Positions 27,095 through 35,075 of a DNA stretch of 64,000 nt are shown piece by piece. This stretch comes from Actinomycetota bacterium (GTDB lineage Bacteria > Actinomycetota > Thermoleophilia > Gaiellales > Gaiellaceae), in contig VAWH01000018.1 of the NCBI GenBank assembly GCA_005888315.1, positions 124,001-188,000 of the forward strand. The letters are read 5' to 3'. The notes under the pieces were generated by a model. That model saw only the letters and a program-made list of their open reading frames with translations, was not told where the DNA came from and searched no databases. Made by a program: the position numbers and the translations under genes. Positions within the stretch are counted from its first letter, which is position 1. Every line of letters starts with the position of its first letter.

Positions 27095-28219
27095 ATGAAA
27101 ATCGGCGTGGCCAGGGAAATCAAGCCCGACGAGTACCGCGTGGCACTGACGCCTGCCGGCGGACGTGAGCTCGTCCAGCGTGGTCACGACGTGCTCGTCG
27201 AGACCGGCGCGGGGGAGGGGAGCTCGTTCTCCGACGATGTCTATGAGGCCGTGGGAGCCCGCGTCGTCACGGTCGACGAGGTCTGGGAGACGAGCGAGCT
27301 CCTGCTCAAGGTGAAGGAGCCAATCGAGTCGGAGTACCGCCGCCTGCGGGATGGGCTCGTGCTCTTCACGTATCTCCACATCGCCGCCGACGAGCGGCTC
27401 GCGCGGGCGCTCGTGGATAGCGGAATCGCGGCCGTCGCGTACGAGACGGTCGAGACCGACAACGGCGGGCTGCCGCTCCTGGCTCCGATGAGCGAGATCG
27501 CCGGCCGTCTAGCGGCCCAGGCGGGCGCGTACTTCCTCGAGAGACCGCTTGGCGGTCGGGGGCTGCTGCTCGGCGGCATCGCCGGCGTCGCGCCCGGGAA
27601 GGTGGTCGTGATCGGCGGCGGGATGGTCGGATACAACGCCGCCGTGATCGCCCTCGGCCTCGGCGCGAACGTGACCATCCTCGAACGCTCCGTCGATCGA
27701 ATGCGTCACCTCGAGGAGATCCTCTCCGGGCGGGTCAGCCTGTTGATGTCGTCCAGCCTGCAGATCGAAGAATCGGTCGCCGAGGCGGACGTGGTCATCG
27801 GCGCCGTGTTGATCCCCGGCGCCCTGGCGCCGAAGCTGATCACGCGGGAGATGGTCGGCGAGATGAAGGACGGCTCGGTGCTCTGCGACGTCGCCATCGA
27901 CCAGGGCGGCTGCGCCGAGACGTCGCGGCCGACGACGCACAGCGACCCCGTCTACGTCGTCGACGGCGTCACCCACTATTGCGTCGCGAACATGCCGGGG
28001 GCCGTGCCGATCACGTCGACGAAGGCGCTGACGAATGTGACGCTGCCCTACGTCGAGGCGATCGCGGACCACGGGCTACGCGAGGCGGTGGCCCGCGACC
28101 GGGCTCTGGCGCGAGGAGTCAACGTCCTCGAGGGAAAGGTCACCTACGAGGCGGTCGCCGAAGCGCACGGGTTCGAGTACTCGCCGCTCGACGACGTCCT
28201 GCCGCTCGCACCCGTTTGA
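27095..28219 (+). CDS. ald: Alanine dehydrogenase
   Basis: NAD-dependent oxidative deamination of L-alanine to pyruvate and ammonia (reversible). 374 residues, standard. Visible: [22 protein letters not shown] with the pyruvate-binding Arg, the catalytic Lys in LLLKVKEP, His in YLHIAAD, the NAD-binding loop [12 protein letters not shown] (about residue 172) and the signature [27 protein letters not shown] dedicated leaderless promoter is likely. Followed by a strong GC hairpin. Confidence 0.96.
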   Translation: MKIGVAREIKPDEYRVALTPAGGRELVQRGHDVLVETGAGEGSSFSDDVYEAVGARVVTVDEVWETSELLLKVKEPIESEYRRLRDGLVLFTYLHIAADERLARALVDSGIAAVAYETVETDNGGLPLLAPMSEIAGRLAAQAGAYFLERPLGGRGLLLGGIAGVAPGKVVVIGGGMVGYNAAVIALGLGANVTILERSVDRMRHLEEILSGRVSLLMSSSLQIEESVAEADVVIGAVLIPGALAPKLITREMVGEMKDGSVLCDVAIDQGGCAETSRPTTHSDPVYVVDGVTHYCVANMPGAVPITSTKALTNVTLPYVEAIADHGLREAVARDRALARGVNVLEGKVTYEAVAEAHGFEYSPLDDVLPLAPV

Positions 28220-28231
28220 CCGGGACCCCAC

Positions 28232-28253
28232 CCCCACCCTTAGTTGGGTGGGG
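28232..28253 (+). terminator. Hairpin downstream of ald (CCCCACCC-TTAGTT-GGGTGGGG)
   Basis: Perfect eight-base stem identical to that at 19429-19449, starting 12 bases after the ald stop, no T tract. A probable terminator for ald. Confidence 0.6.
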
Positions 28254-28286
28254 TGTCACCCTCCGCCCACGAAAACGACGATATCG

Positions 28287-28333
28287 AGGAAAACCGCACG
28301 GGTGGGTGCCTGCGATGTGCCGTCTTCGTGACT
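28287..28333. repeat. 47-base dispersed repeat, copy A
   Basis: Aligns without gaps to 33183-33229 at 36 of 47 positions; shared blocks are AGGAAA, CGCACG, GTGGGTG, ATGTGCCG and TCGTGACT. Lies in the non-coding gap after the ald hairpin. Function unknown. The region 28220-28365 holds this repeat and the hairpin but no gene. Confidence 0.65.
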
Positions 28334-28365
28334 CTCGGTGAGCGGTCGGGGAAACGACGCGGCGC

Positions 28366-28497
28366 TTACGAGCTGCCCTGCTCGGCGTCCTTCCGCTGCG
28401 GGCTGATCTTGACGACCAGCCACGTCACCCCGGCGGCGAGCGCGATCACACAAACGATGAACAGCACCAGGCCAAGCACTCCGAGGACGGTCGCCAT
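28366..28497 (-). CDS. Small single-pass membrane protein
   Basis: 43 residues: MATVLGVLGLVLFIVCVIAL leads a hydrophobic helix (about residues 4-30) and the tail ISPQRKDAEQGSS is charged and probably cytoplasmic. Supported as a real gene by a TATTCT -10 nine bases upstream that is shared with deoB on the other strand, and by the ideal membrane-helix composition. No function can be assigned; proteins of this size and shape are common in Actinobacteria. Its stop is TAA. Confidence 0.7.
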   Translation of the reverse strand: MATVLGVLGLVLFIVCVIALAAGVTWLVVKISPQRKDAEQGSS

Positions 28498-28505
28498 GAC
28501 CAACC

Positions 28506-28512
28506 TAGAATA
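28506..28512. promoter_or_regulatory. Shared symmetric -10 element (TAGAATA) between the small membrane gene and deoB
   Basis: Plus strand TAGAAT ends six bases before the deoB GTG (28518). Minus strand TATTCT ends nine bases before the ATG at 28497. The whole divergent gap is 20 bases, so both mRNAs must be leaderless or nearly so. One of five such sites in the window. Confidence 0.7.
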
Positions 28513-28517
28513 GCCGC

Positions 28518-29684
28518 GTGTCGCGTGCCTGCGTGATCGTGCTCGACGCCGTCGGCGCAGGAGCCCTGCCCGACGCGAACGACTATGGAGACCAAGGCTC
28601 CGACACGCTCGGAAACGTTGCGAAGGCGGTCGGCGGCCTCGACCTGCCGAATCTCGAGGCGCTTGGCCTCGGCAACGTCGAGCCGCTCGCAGGCTGCTCG
28701 CCCCAACCGGGCGCACCCGCGGTGGCCGGCCGGCTCGTCGAGCGGTCCAAGGGCAAGGACACCACCACCGGCCACTGGGAGCTGATGGGAGTCGTCACGC
28801 CGCAACCGATGCCGACCTATCCGCACGGGTTCCCCGACGACGTCATCGATCCGTTCATGCACCGGACCGGGCGCGGCGTGCTCGGCAACAAGGCGGCGTC
28901 GGGAACGGAGATCATCCAGGAGCTAGGCGAGGAGCATCAGCGCACCGGCAAGTGGATCGTCTACACGTCCGCGGATTCCGTCTTCCAGGTCGCCGCGCAC
29001 GAGGAGACGATTCCGCTGGAGGAGCTGTACGAGGCCTGTCGGACGGCGCGGGAGATCCTCACCGGCAAGCACGCCGTCGGCCGGGTGATCGCGAGGCCGT
29101 TCCTCGGCCAGCCTGGAAACTACGAGCGCACGCCGAACCGCCACGACTTCTCCCTCGAGCCCAAGCGTCCCAACTACCTGACGCTCGTCCGCGAGGCGGG
29201 GAACACGGTGCACGGGGTCGGAAAGATCTCCGACATCTTCGCGGGCCAGGACATCGACGAATCTCGGCCGACGAAGTCGAATGTCGAGGGAATCCAGCAG
29301 ACCGAAGCGCTGCTCCAGGAGCTCGACGCCGGCCTGATCTTCGTCAATCTGGTCGAGACGGACATGCTCTGGGGACACCGCAACGATCCGGTCAACTTCC
29401 ACCGCTGTCTTCAGGATTTCGATCGGCGCCTGCCCGACCTGCTGGAGGCGATGCGGCCGGGCGACCTGCTGATCCTGACCTCCGATCACGGCTGCGATCC
29501 GACGACGCCCTCGACCGATCATTCGCGGGAGCACGCGTTGCTGCTCGCGTACGTCGCAGGCAAGAACGCCGCCGGCCGCATCCACGAGGGGGAGTTCGCT
29601 GACGTCGGCGCGACGGTGAACGGCTGGCTGGGCGGCAAGGCGCCGGGCCGCGGAATTCCGGGCGAGTCGATCCTCGAGCCCTGA
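28518..29684 (+). CDS. deoB: Phosphopentomutase
   Basis: Interconverts (deoxy)ribose 1-phosphate and 5-phosphate in nucleoside salvage. 388 residues. Alkaline-phosphatase-superfamily metal sites are visible: VIVLDAVGAGALPDA (metal Asp), GKDTTTGHWELMG with the phosphorylated Thr, NLVETDMLWGHRNDP and LTSDHGCDPTTPSTDHSREHALLL. GTG start is positioned by the TAGAAT box six bases upstream. Followed after 19 bases by the pyrimidine phosphorylase, whose product is its substrate. Confidence 0.97.
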   Translation: MSRACVIVLDAVGAGALPDANDYGDQGSDTLGNVAKAVGGLDLPNLEALGLGNVEPLAGCSPQPGAPAVAGRLVERSKGKDTTTGHWELMGVVTPQPMPTYPHGFPDDVIDPFMHRTGRGVLGNKAASGTEIIQELGEEHQRTGKWIVYTSADSVFQVAAHEETIPLEELYEACRTAREILTGKHAVGRVIARPFLGQPGNYERTPNRHDFSLEPKRPNYLTLVREAGNTVHGVGKISDIFAGQDIDESRPTKSNVEGIQQTEALLQELDAGLIFVNLVETDMLWGHRNDPVNFHRCLQDFDRRLPDLLEAMRPGDLLILTSDHGCDPTTPSTDHSREHALLLAYVAGKNAAGRIHEGEFADVGATVNGWLGGKAPGRGIPGESILEP

Positions 29685-29703
29685 GCCGCAGGCCGTAGTC
29701 CGC

Positions 29704-31005
29704 GTGATCCGTGTCCCCGACCTGATCGAGCGCAAGCGCGACGGCGGCGAGCTGTCTCCGGACGAGCTCGCCGAGCTGATGCTCGGCTACGCGAAAGGTG
29801 AGATTCCCGACTATCAGCTCTCGGCGTTCTGCATGGCGGTGTACTTCAGGGGCCTGAGCAGCGCCGAGACGTACGCGCTCACTGACGCGCTGATCCGAAC
29901 CGGAGAGACGGTCGATCTCCACGGTGCGCTCGGGCGCAAGGTCGTCGACAAGCACTCGACCGGCGGCGTGGGGGACAAGACATCGATCGCTGTCGGGCCG
30001 ATCGTCGCCGCCTGCGGCGTCCCGTTCGGGAAGATGAGCGGTCGAGGTCTCGGACATACCGGCGGGACGCTCGACAAGCTCGAGTCGATCCCCGGCTTTC
30101 GGGTCGAGCTGTCAACCGACGAGTTCATCGACCAGGTGCGCTCTGTCGGCCTCGCGATCGTCGGGGCGACCGCAAATCTCGTCCCGGCCGACAAGCAGCT
30201 CTACGCGCTCCGCGACGTGACGGCGACCGTCGACAACTACTCGCTGATCGCCGCGAGCATCATGTCCAAGAAGATCGCCGGCGGGGCGGACGCGATCGTT
30301 CTGGACGTCAAGGTCGGCGACGGAGCGTTCATGAAGTCGCGAGCGGACGCGGAACGGCTCGCCGAGGTGATGATCGACCTCGGACGGCGCGCCGGCCGGG
30401 AGGTCGTGGCCGTGATCAGCGCAATGGACGAACCGCTCGGCCACGCGGTCGGCAACGCGCTCGAGATCCGTGAGGCGATCGCGACCCTCCGCGGGGAGGG
30501 GCCGCCGGACTTCGTCCAGCTCGTGCTCGAGGCGTCCACGCAGCTCCTCGCGCTCTCGGACCTCGGCGTCGCGCGCGACGAAGCACGCGCCCGAATAGAA
30601 CAGGCGCTGGCGGATGGATCGGCTCTGGCCGCCTACGAGCGGTGGATCGCAGCGCAGGGCGGCAATCCCGACGAGGCGGCACTGCCGACCGCCCCCGTCA
30701 TCCGCGAAGTGCGGGCCCCGCAGGCAGGCTACGTCCGCTCGCTGGGAGCGGTTCGGGTCGGCAATGCAGCCCTGCGCCTCGGGGCGGGGCGTCGCGACAA
30801 GGCCGACCGGATCGATCACGCAGTCGGCGTCGTCAGCCTCAAGAAGCGTGGCGACGCCGTCGCGCCCGCAGAGGCGCTTGCCGAGGTCCACGCTCGCGAT
30901 GAGCCGAGCGCGGCCGCTGCGGCCGACGAAGTGCTCGCGGCGTACGAGATCTCGGACGAAGAGCCGCAAGAGCGCAACGTCGTCCTCGACGTCTTGAGCG
31001 ACTGA
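29704..31005 (+). CDS. deoA: Pyrimidine-nucleoside (thymidine) phosphorylase
   Basis: Phosphorolysis of thymidine/uridine to base and pentose 1-phosphate, feeding DeoB. 433 residues. Signature block SGRGLGHTGGTLDKLESIPG (about 110-130), phosphate contacts in KHSTGGVGDKTS, IMSKKIAGGADAIVLDVKVGDGAFM, and the C-terminal barrel-like domain ending RIDHAVGVVSLKKRGDAV. Pfam-type pyrimidine nucleoside phosphorylases of Gram-positives (Pdp) and DeoA are hard to separate by eye, so substrate range is open. GTG start; a second in-frame GTG is at 29710. Confidence 0.95.
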   Translation: MIRVPDLIERKRDGGELSPDELAELMLGYAKGEIPDYQLSAFCMAVYFRGLSSAETYALTDALIRTGETVDLHGALGRKVVDKHSTGGVGDKTSIAVGPIVAACGVPFGKMSGRGLGHTGGTLDKLESIPGFRVELSTDEFIDQVRSVGLAIVGATANLVPADKQLYALRDVTATVDNYSLIAASIMSKKIAGGADAIVLDVKVGDGAFMKSRADAERLAEVMIDLGRRAGREVVAVISAMDEPLGHAVGNALEIREAIATLRGEGPPDFVQLVLEASTQLLALSDLGVARDEARARIEQALADGSALAAYERWIAAQGGNPDEAALPTAPVIREVRAPQAGYVRSLGAVRVGNAALRLGAGRRDKADRIDHAVGVVSLKKRGDAVAPAEALAEVHARDEPSAAAAADEVLAAYEISDEEPQERNVVLDVLSD

Positions 31006-31073
31006 GCACCGTGAGCGAGGGCGAACGAGCCACAGGCGGCGCGCCCGATTCGCGGCGCTAGGGTGCGGACGAG

Positions 31074-31895
31074 ATGCCCGAGCTCCCCGAAGTCGAGACC
31101 GTGCGGGCAAGTCTCGAGCCCAAGCTGGTCGGCCGTCGCTTCGAAGAAGTCGAGATCCACGATTCACGGCTGACACGCCCAGTCGATCCTGCAGAGGTGG
31201 CTGCAGAGCTCGAAGGCGAACGCGTGTCCGCGGTCGACCGGCGCGGCAAGTATTTGATTGTTCGGTTCGAGAGCGGTCTGGTTCTCCTGATTCACCTCCG
31301 GATGACGGGAAACCTCGTGCACTCGCGGAACGGAGCCCAGGCCCAGGCCCATCTGCGAGCCGTTGTCAAACTAGACGACGGGTCGGACGTCATCTACCGG
31401 GACGTCCGGCGCTTCGGAACCTGGCTAGTGCTCGCAGCCGACGAGGTCGACACCTATCTTGCTGCCCGCCTCGGCCTGGAGCCTCTCGAGCGCACGTTTT
31501 CGGCACGCAACCTGGGGGAGCGGCTCGTTGGGCGACGAGTTTCGATCAAGGCGGCCCTCCTCGACCAGCGCATTCTGGCGGGCGTAGGGAACATTTACGC
31601 CGACGAGGCGCTGTGGCGGGCACGAATCGATCCCCGACGGCCGGCGGGGGAACTCGACCGCGGCGAGCTCGGCAAACTCCATCGCGGCATCCGTCGCGCG
31701 CTGGAAGCGGGCATCGCACGACAGGGAGCGACGCTGCGCGACTACCGCACGCCTGAGGGTGCGGCGGGCACGATGCAGAACGAGTTCAAGGTCTACGGGC
31801 GCGGCAGCGAGCCATGTCTACGTTGCGGGACGCCGATCGCGAAGACGAGGATCGCAGGCCGCGGCACCTGGTTCTGCCCCGGCTGCCAGCGCTGA
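31074..31895 (+). CDS. mutM: Formamidopyrimidine-DNA glycosylase
   Basis: Removes 8-oxoguanine and FapyG and nicks the AP site. 273 residues. The catalytic N-terminus PELPEVE (Pro as nucleophile, Glu3) is intact, as are Lys in GRRGKYLI-type strand (VDRRGKYLIV), HLRMTGNL, the helix-two-turn-helix ILAGVGNIYADEALW, and the C-terminal zinc finger CLRCG-x15-17-CPGC. A TAGGGT hexamer lies nine bases before the ATG (31059-31064), pointing to its own leaderless promoter rather than an operon with deoA. Confidence 0.96.
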   Translation: MPELPEVETVRASLEPKLVGRRFEEVEIHDSRLTRPVDPAEVAAELEGERVSAVDRRGKYLIVRFESGLVLLIHLRMTGNLVHSRNGAQAQAHLRAVVKLDDGSDVIYRDVRRFGTWLVLAADEVDTYLAARLGLEPLERTFSARNLGERLVGRRVSIKAALLDQRILAGVGNIYADEALWRARIDPRRPAGELDRGELGKLHRGIRRALEAGIARQGATLRDYRTPEGAAGTMQNEFKVYGRGSEPCLRCGTPIAKTRIAGRGTWFCPGCQR

Positions 31896-31918
31896 GCGCG
31901 CTCACGGGTTCTCGGCTC

Positions 31919-31983
31919 AAGGCGCTCGCTCGCGACGCCGACCCAGAGGCCATCCGGCTTTGCCTGGGCGGCTGTCTAATCCA
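31919..31983. repeat. Diverged single copy of the two-hairpin dispersed repeat
   Basis: Reads GGCGCTCGCTCGCGACGCC then CCGGCTTTGCCTGGGCGGCTGTCTAA, matching, in inverse orientation to the nadK array, the two hairpin cores. Lies between the convergent mutM and glutaredoxin genes (31896-32027); nothing else is seen there. Confidence 0.65.
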
Positions 31984-32027
31984 GGGCGGCAAAGCCGATG
32001 CCGGTGCGTCCTTCTGAAACGACGTTC

Positions 32028-32282
32028 TCAGGCGGCCAGGTGCTCGTCGAGCGCGCCGCTCTTGTCGAGCCGCCACAGCTCGGTGTACCCGCCGATCGGC
32101 TCGCCGTCGACGAGGATCTGAGGGACGGTCCAGCCGCCCGTCAGCTCGAGGAGCTTCTGCCGAAAGTGCGGGTCGTCGTCGAGATTGATCTCGTCGTATT
32201 CGATTCCCTTGCCATCGAGCAGCGCTTTCGCGCGGACGCAATAGCCGCACCAGGCCGTCGTATACATCTGAACGCGTGCCAT
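32028..32282 (-). CDS. Glutaredoxin-like thiol-disulfide oxidoreductase
   Basis: 84 residues with the thioredoxin fold reduced to its glutaredoxin core: MYTTAWCGYCVRAKALL carries the CGYC active site (Cys12 and Cys15), TVPQI the cis-Pro, and GGYTEL the glutathione/partner loop. In Actinobacteria, which often use mycothiol, such proteins may act as mycoredoxins (usually CGYC or CSYC). No thiol-synthesis genes are nearby. Divergent from recO. Confidence 0.9.
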   Translation of the reverse strand: MARVQMYTTAWCGYCVRAKALLDGKGIEYDEINLDDDPHFRQKLLELTGGWTVPQILVDGEPIGGYTELWRLDKSGALDEHLAA

Positions 32283-32349
32283 TCAGCCACTAAACGAGCA
32301 AGCCGACTGGGGATTCCCGGCCCACCCTGTCCCTACACTTGACGGCACG

Positions 32350-33099
32350 GTGGCCGGGCGAACCTACACGACAGAGGCCGTCGTCCTGCGATCGTTCCGG
32401 CTCGGCGAAGCGGATCGCGTACTCCACCTCTACACGCTCGCCCGGGGTCGCGTCGGGGCGGTCGCGAAGGGCATCCGTCGGACGAAATCTCGCTTTGGCG
32501 CGCGGCTGGAACCGCTCAGCCATGTCGAGCTGCTCCTCCATCAGGGTTCCGGGGAGTTGCAGACGGTCACGGGCGTCGATCTGATCGAGTCGCATCATGC
32601 CGCGCGCGAGGATCCGTATCGCCTCAACGTCGGGCTCGTCGGGCTCGAAGCGATGCTCCGACTCTTCACCGAGCAAGAGGCGAATCCGCGGGCGTTCCGC
32701 GCACTGACTCGCTTCCTCGAGCTTCTCGACGAGCAGGCTCCGGTGCGCGAGCGAGCGCGGGCGGCGCTCGACCCGCTCGCGCTCTCGTTCCAGCTGAAGC
32801 TCCTCTGGCTCTCCGGCTACCTGCCGCACGTGACGAGCTGCGCGGAGTGCGGCGCCGAGACCGACCTCATTGGGTACTCGCCGCGCGCCGGCGGTGCAGT
32901 CTGCGCGAGTTGCCGGGACGGGACGACGCTTTCGCTCGGAGCCGGCGGGCTCGCGGGAATCGAGGCGTTGCTCCGGCGACCGCTTGCCGAAGCGGGGGAC
33001 GCCGGCCTGAACGCGCGCGCGGCCAGGGACGCGCTTGCCGTGATCACCTCGTCCCACGAGTTCCACGGCGGTTTTCGACTCCGGACACTGTCTGCCTGA
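32350..33099 (+). CDS. recO: DNA repair protein RecO
   Basis: Annealing mediator that loads RecA at gaps with RecR. 249 residues: N-terminal OB fold (TTEAVVLRSFRLGEADRVLHLYT, GRVGAVAKGIRRTKSRFGARLEPL), central helical region and a C-terminal zinc finger CAEC-GAE ... CASC. GTG start; TACACT (32334-32339) ten bases upstream is a candidate -10. Confidence 0.95.
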   Translation: MAGRTYTTEAVVLRSFRLGEADRVLHLYTLARGRVGAVAKGIRRTKSRFGARLEPLSHVELLLHQGSGELQTVTGVDLIESHHAAREDPYRLNVGLVGLEAMLRLFTEQEANPRAFRALTRFLELLDEQAPVRERARAALDPLALSFQLKLLWLSGYLPHVTSCAECGAETDLIGYSPRAGGAVCASCRDGTTLSLGAGGLAGIEALLRRPLAEAGDAGLNARAARDALAVITSSHEFHGGFRLRTLSA

Positions 33100-33182
33100 G
33101 CGCGGCAACGCCCGCCCGGCGAAGAGCGGAGCCCGGCGTTCGAACAGGTACGCCCGGCCTCCTCCCCGCGGCGAGCCTAAAC

Positions 33183-33229
33183 AGGAAATGCGCACGCGTG
33201 GGTGACGCGAATGTGCCGAAATCGTGACT
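33183..33229. repeat. 47-base dispersed repeat, copy B
   Basis: Ungapped partner of 28287-28333 (36 of 47 identical). Lies in the 222-base gap between recO and an acetyltransferase gene; otherwise that gap holds only a GCCCGGCGAAGAGC-rich stretch and no gene. A weaker resemblance (GAAA-GCGCGCGCGTGTGTGACG) is seen at 19485-19510, after the steA hairpin. Confidence 0.6.
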
Positions 33230-33321
33230 TCGTGCACGGACCTCACGCGAACGCAGCCGTCCGCCTCGACAGCGATCGCGCACAGGCGTCGACCGCCGCG
33301 CCGGTGCGACACTCCGCGCGG

Positions 33322-33747
33322 ATGAAGCGCAGCCTGGGTGACGGCTACGAGCTCGACGACGATCGTGACCGGATCGATCTGGCGGCCGTCCACGCATACA
33401 TCTCGCTCCAGTCCTATTGGGCGAAAGGGAGACCCTTGGCGATGCAGGCGGAGATGAATCGGGCCGCAGCGCGCCTCGTCGGCCTCTACCGGGACGGGGA
33501 GCAGGTGGGCTTCACACGCACGGCGCTCGTCGGCGGCATGCGCGTGGCCTACCTGTACGACGTGTACGTGCTCGAGGAGCACCGCGGGCGCGGGCTCGGC
33601 GAGGAGCTCGTACGCGAGACGGTCGACCGTGGACCGTACGCCGACTACCGTTGGCTGCTGGACACGACCGACGCGCACGGGCTCTACACAAAATTCGGTT
33701 TTCGGGCGCCGAACGAGCGATTGATGGAACGCCCGCGGCGCGGCTAG
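33322..33747 (+). CDS. GNAT family N-acetyltransferase
   Basis: 141 residues from ATG 33322. Contains the family pattern [27 protein letters not shown], the central strand [26 protein letters not shown] (acetyl-CoA pyrophosphate loop RGRGLG) and [17 protein letters not shown] at the C-terminus. This subgroup is common in Gram-positive bacteria and uncharacterised. The frame runs 40 codons further upstream to 33202 without domain content, so the later start is preferred. Its stop overlaps that of the convergent OB-fold-like gene by four bases. Confidence 0.85.
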   Translation: MKRSLGDGYELDDDRDRIDLAAVHAYISLQSYWAKGRPLAMQAEMNRAAARLVGLYRDGEQVGFTRTALVGGMRVAYLYDVYVLEEHRGRGLGEELVRETVDRGPYADYRWLLDTTDAHGLYTKFGFRAPNERLMERPRRG

Positions 33748-34163
33748 CCGGCGTCGTCGCCGTCCCTGATGTCCTCGGCGACGAGCTCCTTGAACGGCTT
33801 CAGCTTCTCGAAGAACCTCTTCGGCGGCACGCTCTGCTTCGGTTTGTCCCCCAGCAGCCACGGCGCCGCGTCGACCGCCGTCCGCCAGGCCACCTCCTCC
33901 GCGTCTCTGTCGGCGGCCTCCGAGCTCTCCTCGTGGTCTTCGAGCGGGTCGACCTTGTCGAGATAGACGTTGGTGAAGCCGTTCCGCTGCTCCTCGTGGC
34001 ATTCGATCCGCGCGCGACCGCCCTCGGCGGCGAGCGCCTGGCGCGCGATACCTTCGCGGAACGTCGTGTATTCCTTGCCTTCGTCGTCGCGGAGCACGAA
34101 GCGCGTGTTGCCGGACTTGGTCTTGAAGGCCTTGACCTCGGCGACGTGAACTTCCTTTTCCAT
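33744..34163 (-). CDS. Uncharacterised protein with OB-fold-like N-terminal domain
   Basis: 139 residues. The first 75 alternate strands in a way that suggests an OB fold: [66 protein letters not shown]. The C-terminal half is acidic then ends with a Lys/Pro/Phe-rich tail ([19 protein letters not shown]). The strand pattern resembles nucleic-acid-binding anti-codon/RPA-like domains, but no family is recognised. It faces glyQ with a 48-base divergent gap. Start ATG 34163; TATCCG nine bases upstream is a weak -10. Function unknown. Confidence 0.75.
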   Translation of the reverse strand: MEKEVHVAEVKAFKTKSGNTRFVLRDDEGKEYTTFREGIARQALAAEGGRARIECHEEQRNGFTNVYLDKVDPLEDHEESSEAADRDAEEVAWRTAVDAAPWLLGDKPKQSVPPKRFFEKLKPFKELVAEDIRDGDDAG

Positions 34164-34211
34164 CGTGGCCCCCGGATACCCGTCCCGCCAAATGCGACAC
34201 TCCTCGAGCGC

Positions 34212-35075
34212 GTGAACTACCAGGAGATGATCATCGCGCTCGAGCGTTACTGGGCCGACTACGGCTGCGTCCTGATGCAGCCGTACCACACCGAGCTCGC
34301 GGCCGGGACGATGAATCCGAACACGTTCCTTCGCTGTCTCGGTCCAAAGCCGTGGAACGTCGCCTACGTCGAGCCGGTGATCCGTCCACTCGACGGCCGG
34401 TACGGGGAGAACCCGTTCCGCTTCCAGCACTACTTCCAGTACCAGGTCGTGCTGAAGCCGGCGCCGGAGAACGTCCTCGACCTCTACTGGGCCTCGCTGG
34501 AGGCGCTGGGGATCGACCTGCGGAGGCACGACATGCGCCTGGTCGAGGACGACTGGGAGCAGCCGACGCTTGGCGCCTGGGGCCTCGGCTGGGAGGTCTG
34601 GTGCGACGGAATGGAGATCACTCAGTGGACGTACTTCCAGCAGCTCGGCGGCTTCGACGTCGAACTCGTGCCCGCCGAGATGACCTACGGCCTCGAGCGG
34701 CTGGCGATGTTTCTGCAGGGCAAGCGAACAGCGTTCGAGCTCGAATGGGCGCGCGGGGTCACGTGGGGCGACGTCTACCGCGAGGCCGAGCGCGAGTGGT
34801 CGCGGTACAACTTCGAAGAGGCGCCGGTCGAGGTGCTGACACGGCGGTTTGACGAGTACGAAGCCGAGTGCCGGCACTTGCTCGAGCGCGGCTTGTCGCT
34901 CCCGGCCTACGACCAGGTCTTGAAGTGTTCGCACACGTTCAACCTGCTGGACGCGCGCGGCGCGATCTCGGTCACCGAGCGGGCGGCCTACATCGGGCGC
35001 GTCCGCAGGCTCGCCCGTGGCGTTGCCGAGGCGTATCTCGGAGCGGACGAGGAAGATGCCGTCGCTGCTGCTTGA
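34212..35075 (+). CDS. glyQ: Glycyl-tRNA synthetase alpha subunit
   Basis: Catalytic class II subunit of the alpha2beta2 bacterial GlyRS. 287 residues. Motifs: [68 protein letters not shown] (motif 2), and [20 protein letters not shown] 34212 gives the family N-terminus; the ATG at 34226 would delete it. A long frame upstream is a shadow of the OB-fold gene. Many Actinobacteria instead use the single-chain alpha2 type, so the two-subunit form is a useful taxonomic hint. glyS begins 20 bases before its end. Confidence 0.96.
   Translation: MNYQEMIIALERYWADYGCVLMQPYHTELAAGTMNPNTFLRCLGPKPWNVAYVEPVIRPLDGRYGENPFRFQHYFQYQVVLKPAPENVLDLYWASLEALGIDLRRHDMRLVEDDWEQPTLGAWGLGWEVWCDGMEITQWTYFQQLGGFDVELVPAEMTYGLERLAMFLQGKRTAFELEWARGVTWGDVYREAEREWSRYNFEEAPVEVLTRRFDEYEAECRHLLERGLSLPAYDQVLKCSHTFNLLDARGAISVTERAAYIGRVRRLARGVAEAYLGADEEDAVAAA

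Noticed and set aside
32290-34200. A 636-codon open frame on the minus strand antisense to recO
   Set aside because: No domain; it spans recO, an intergenic repeat and the acetyltransferase gene.
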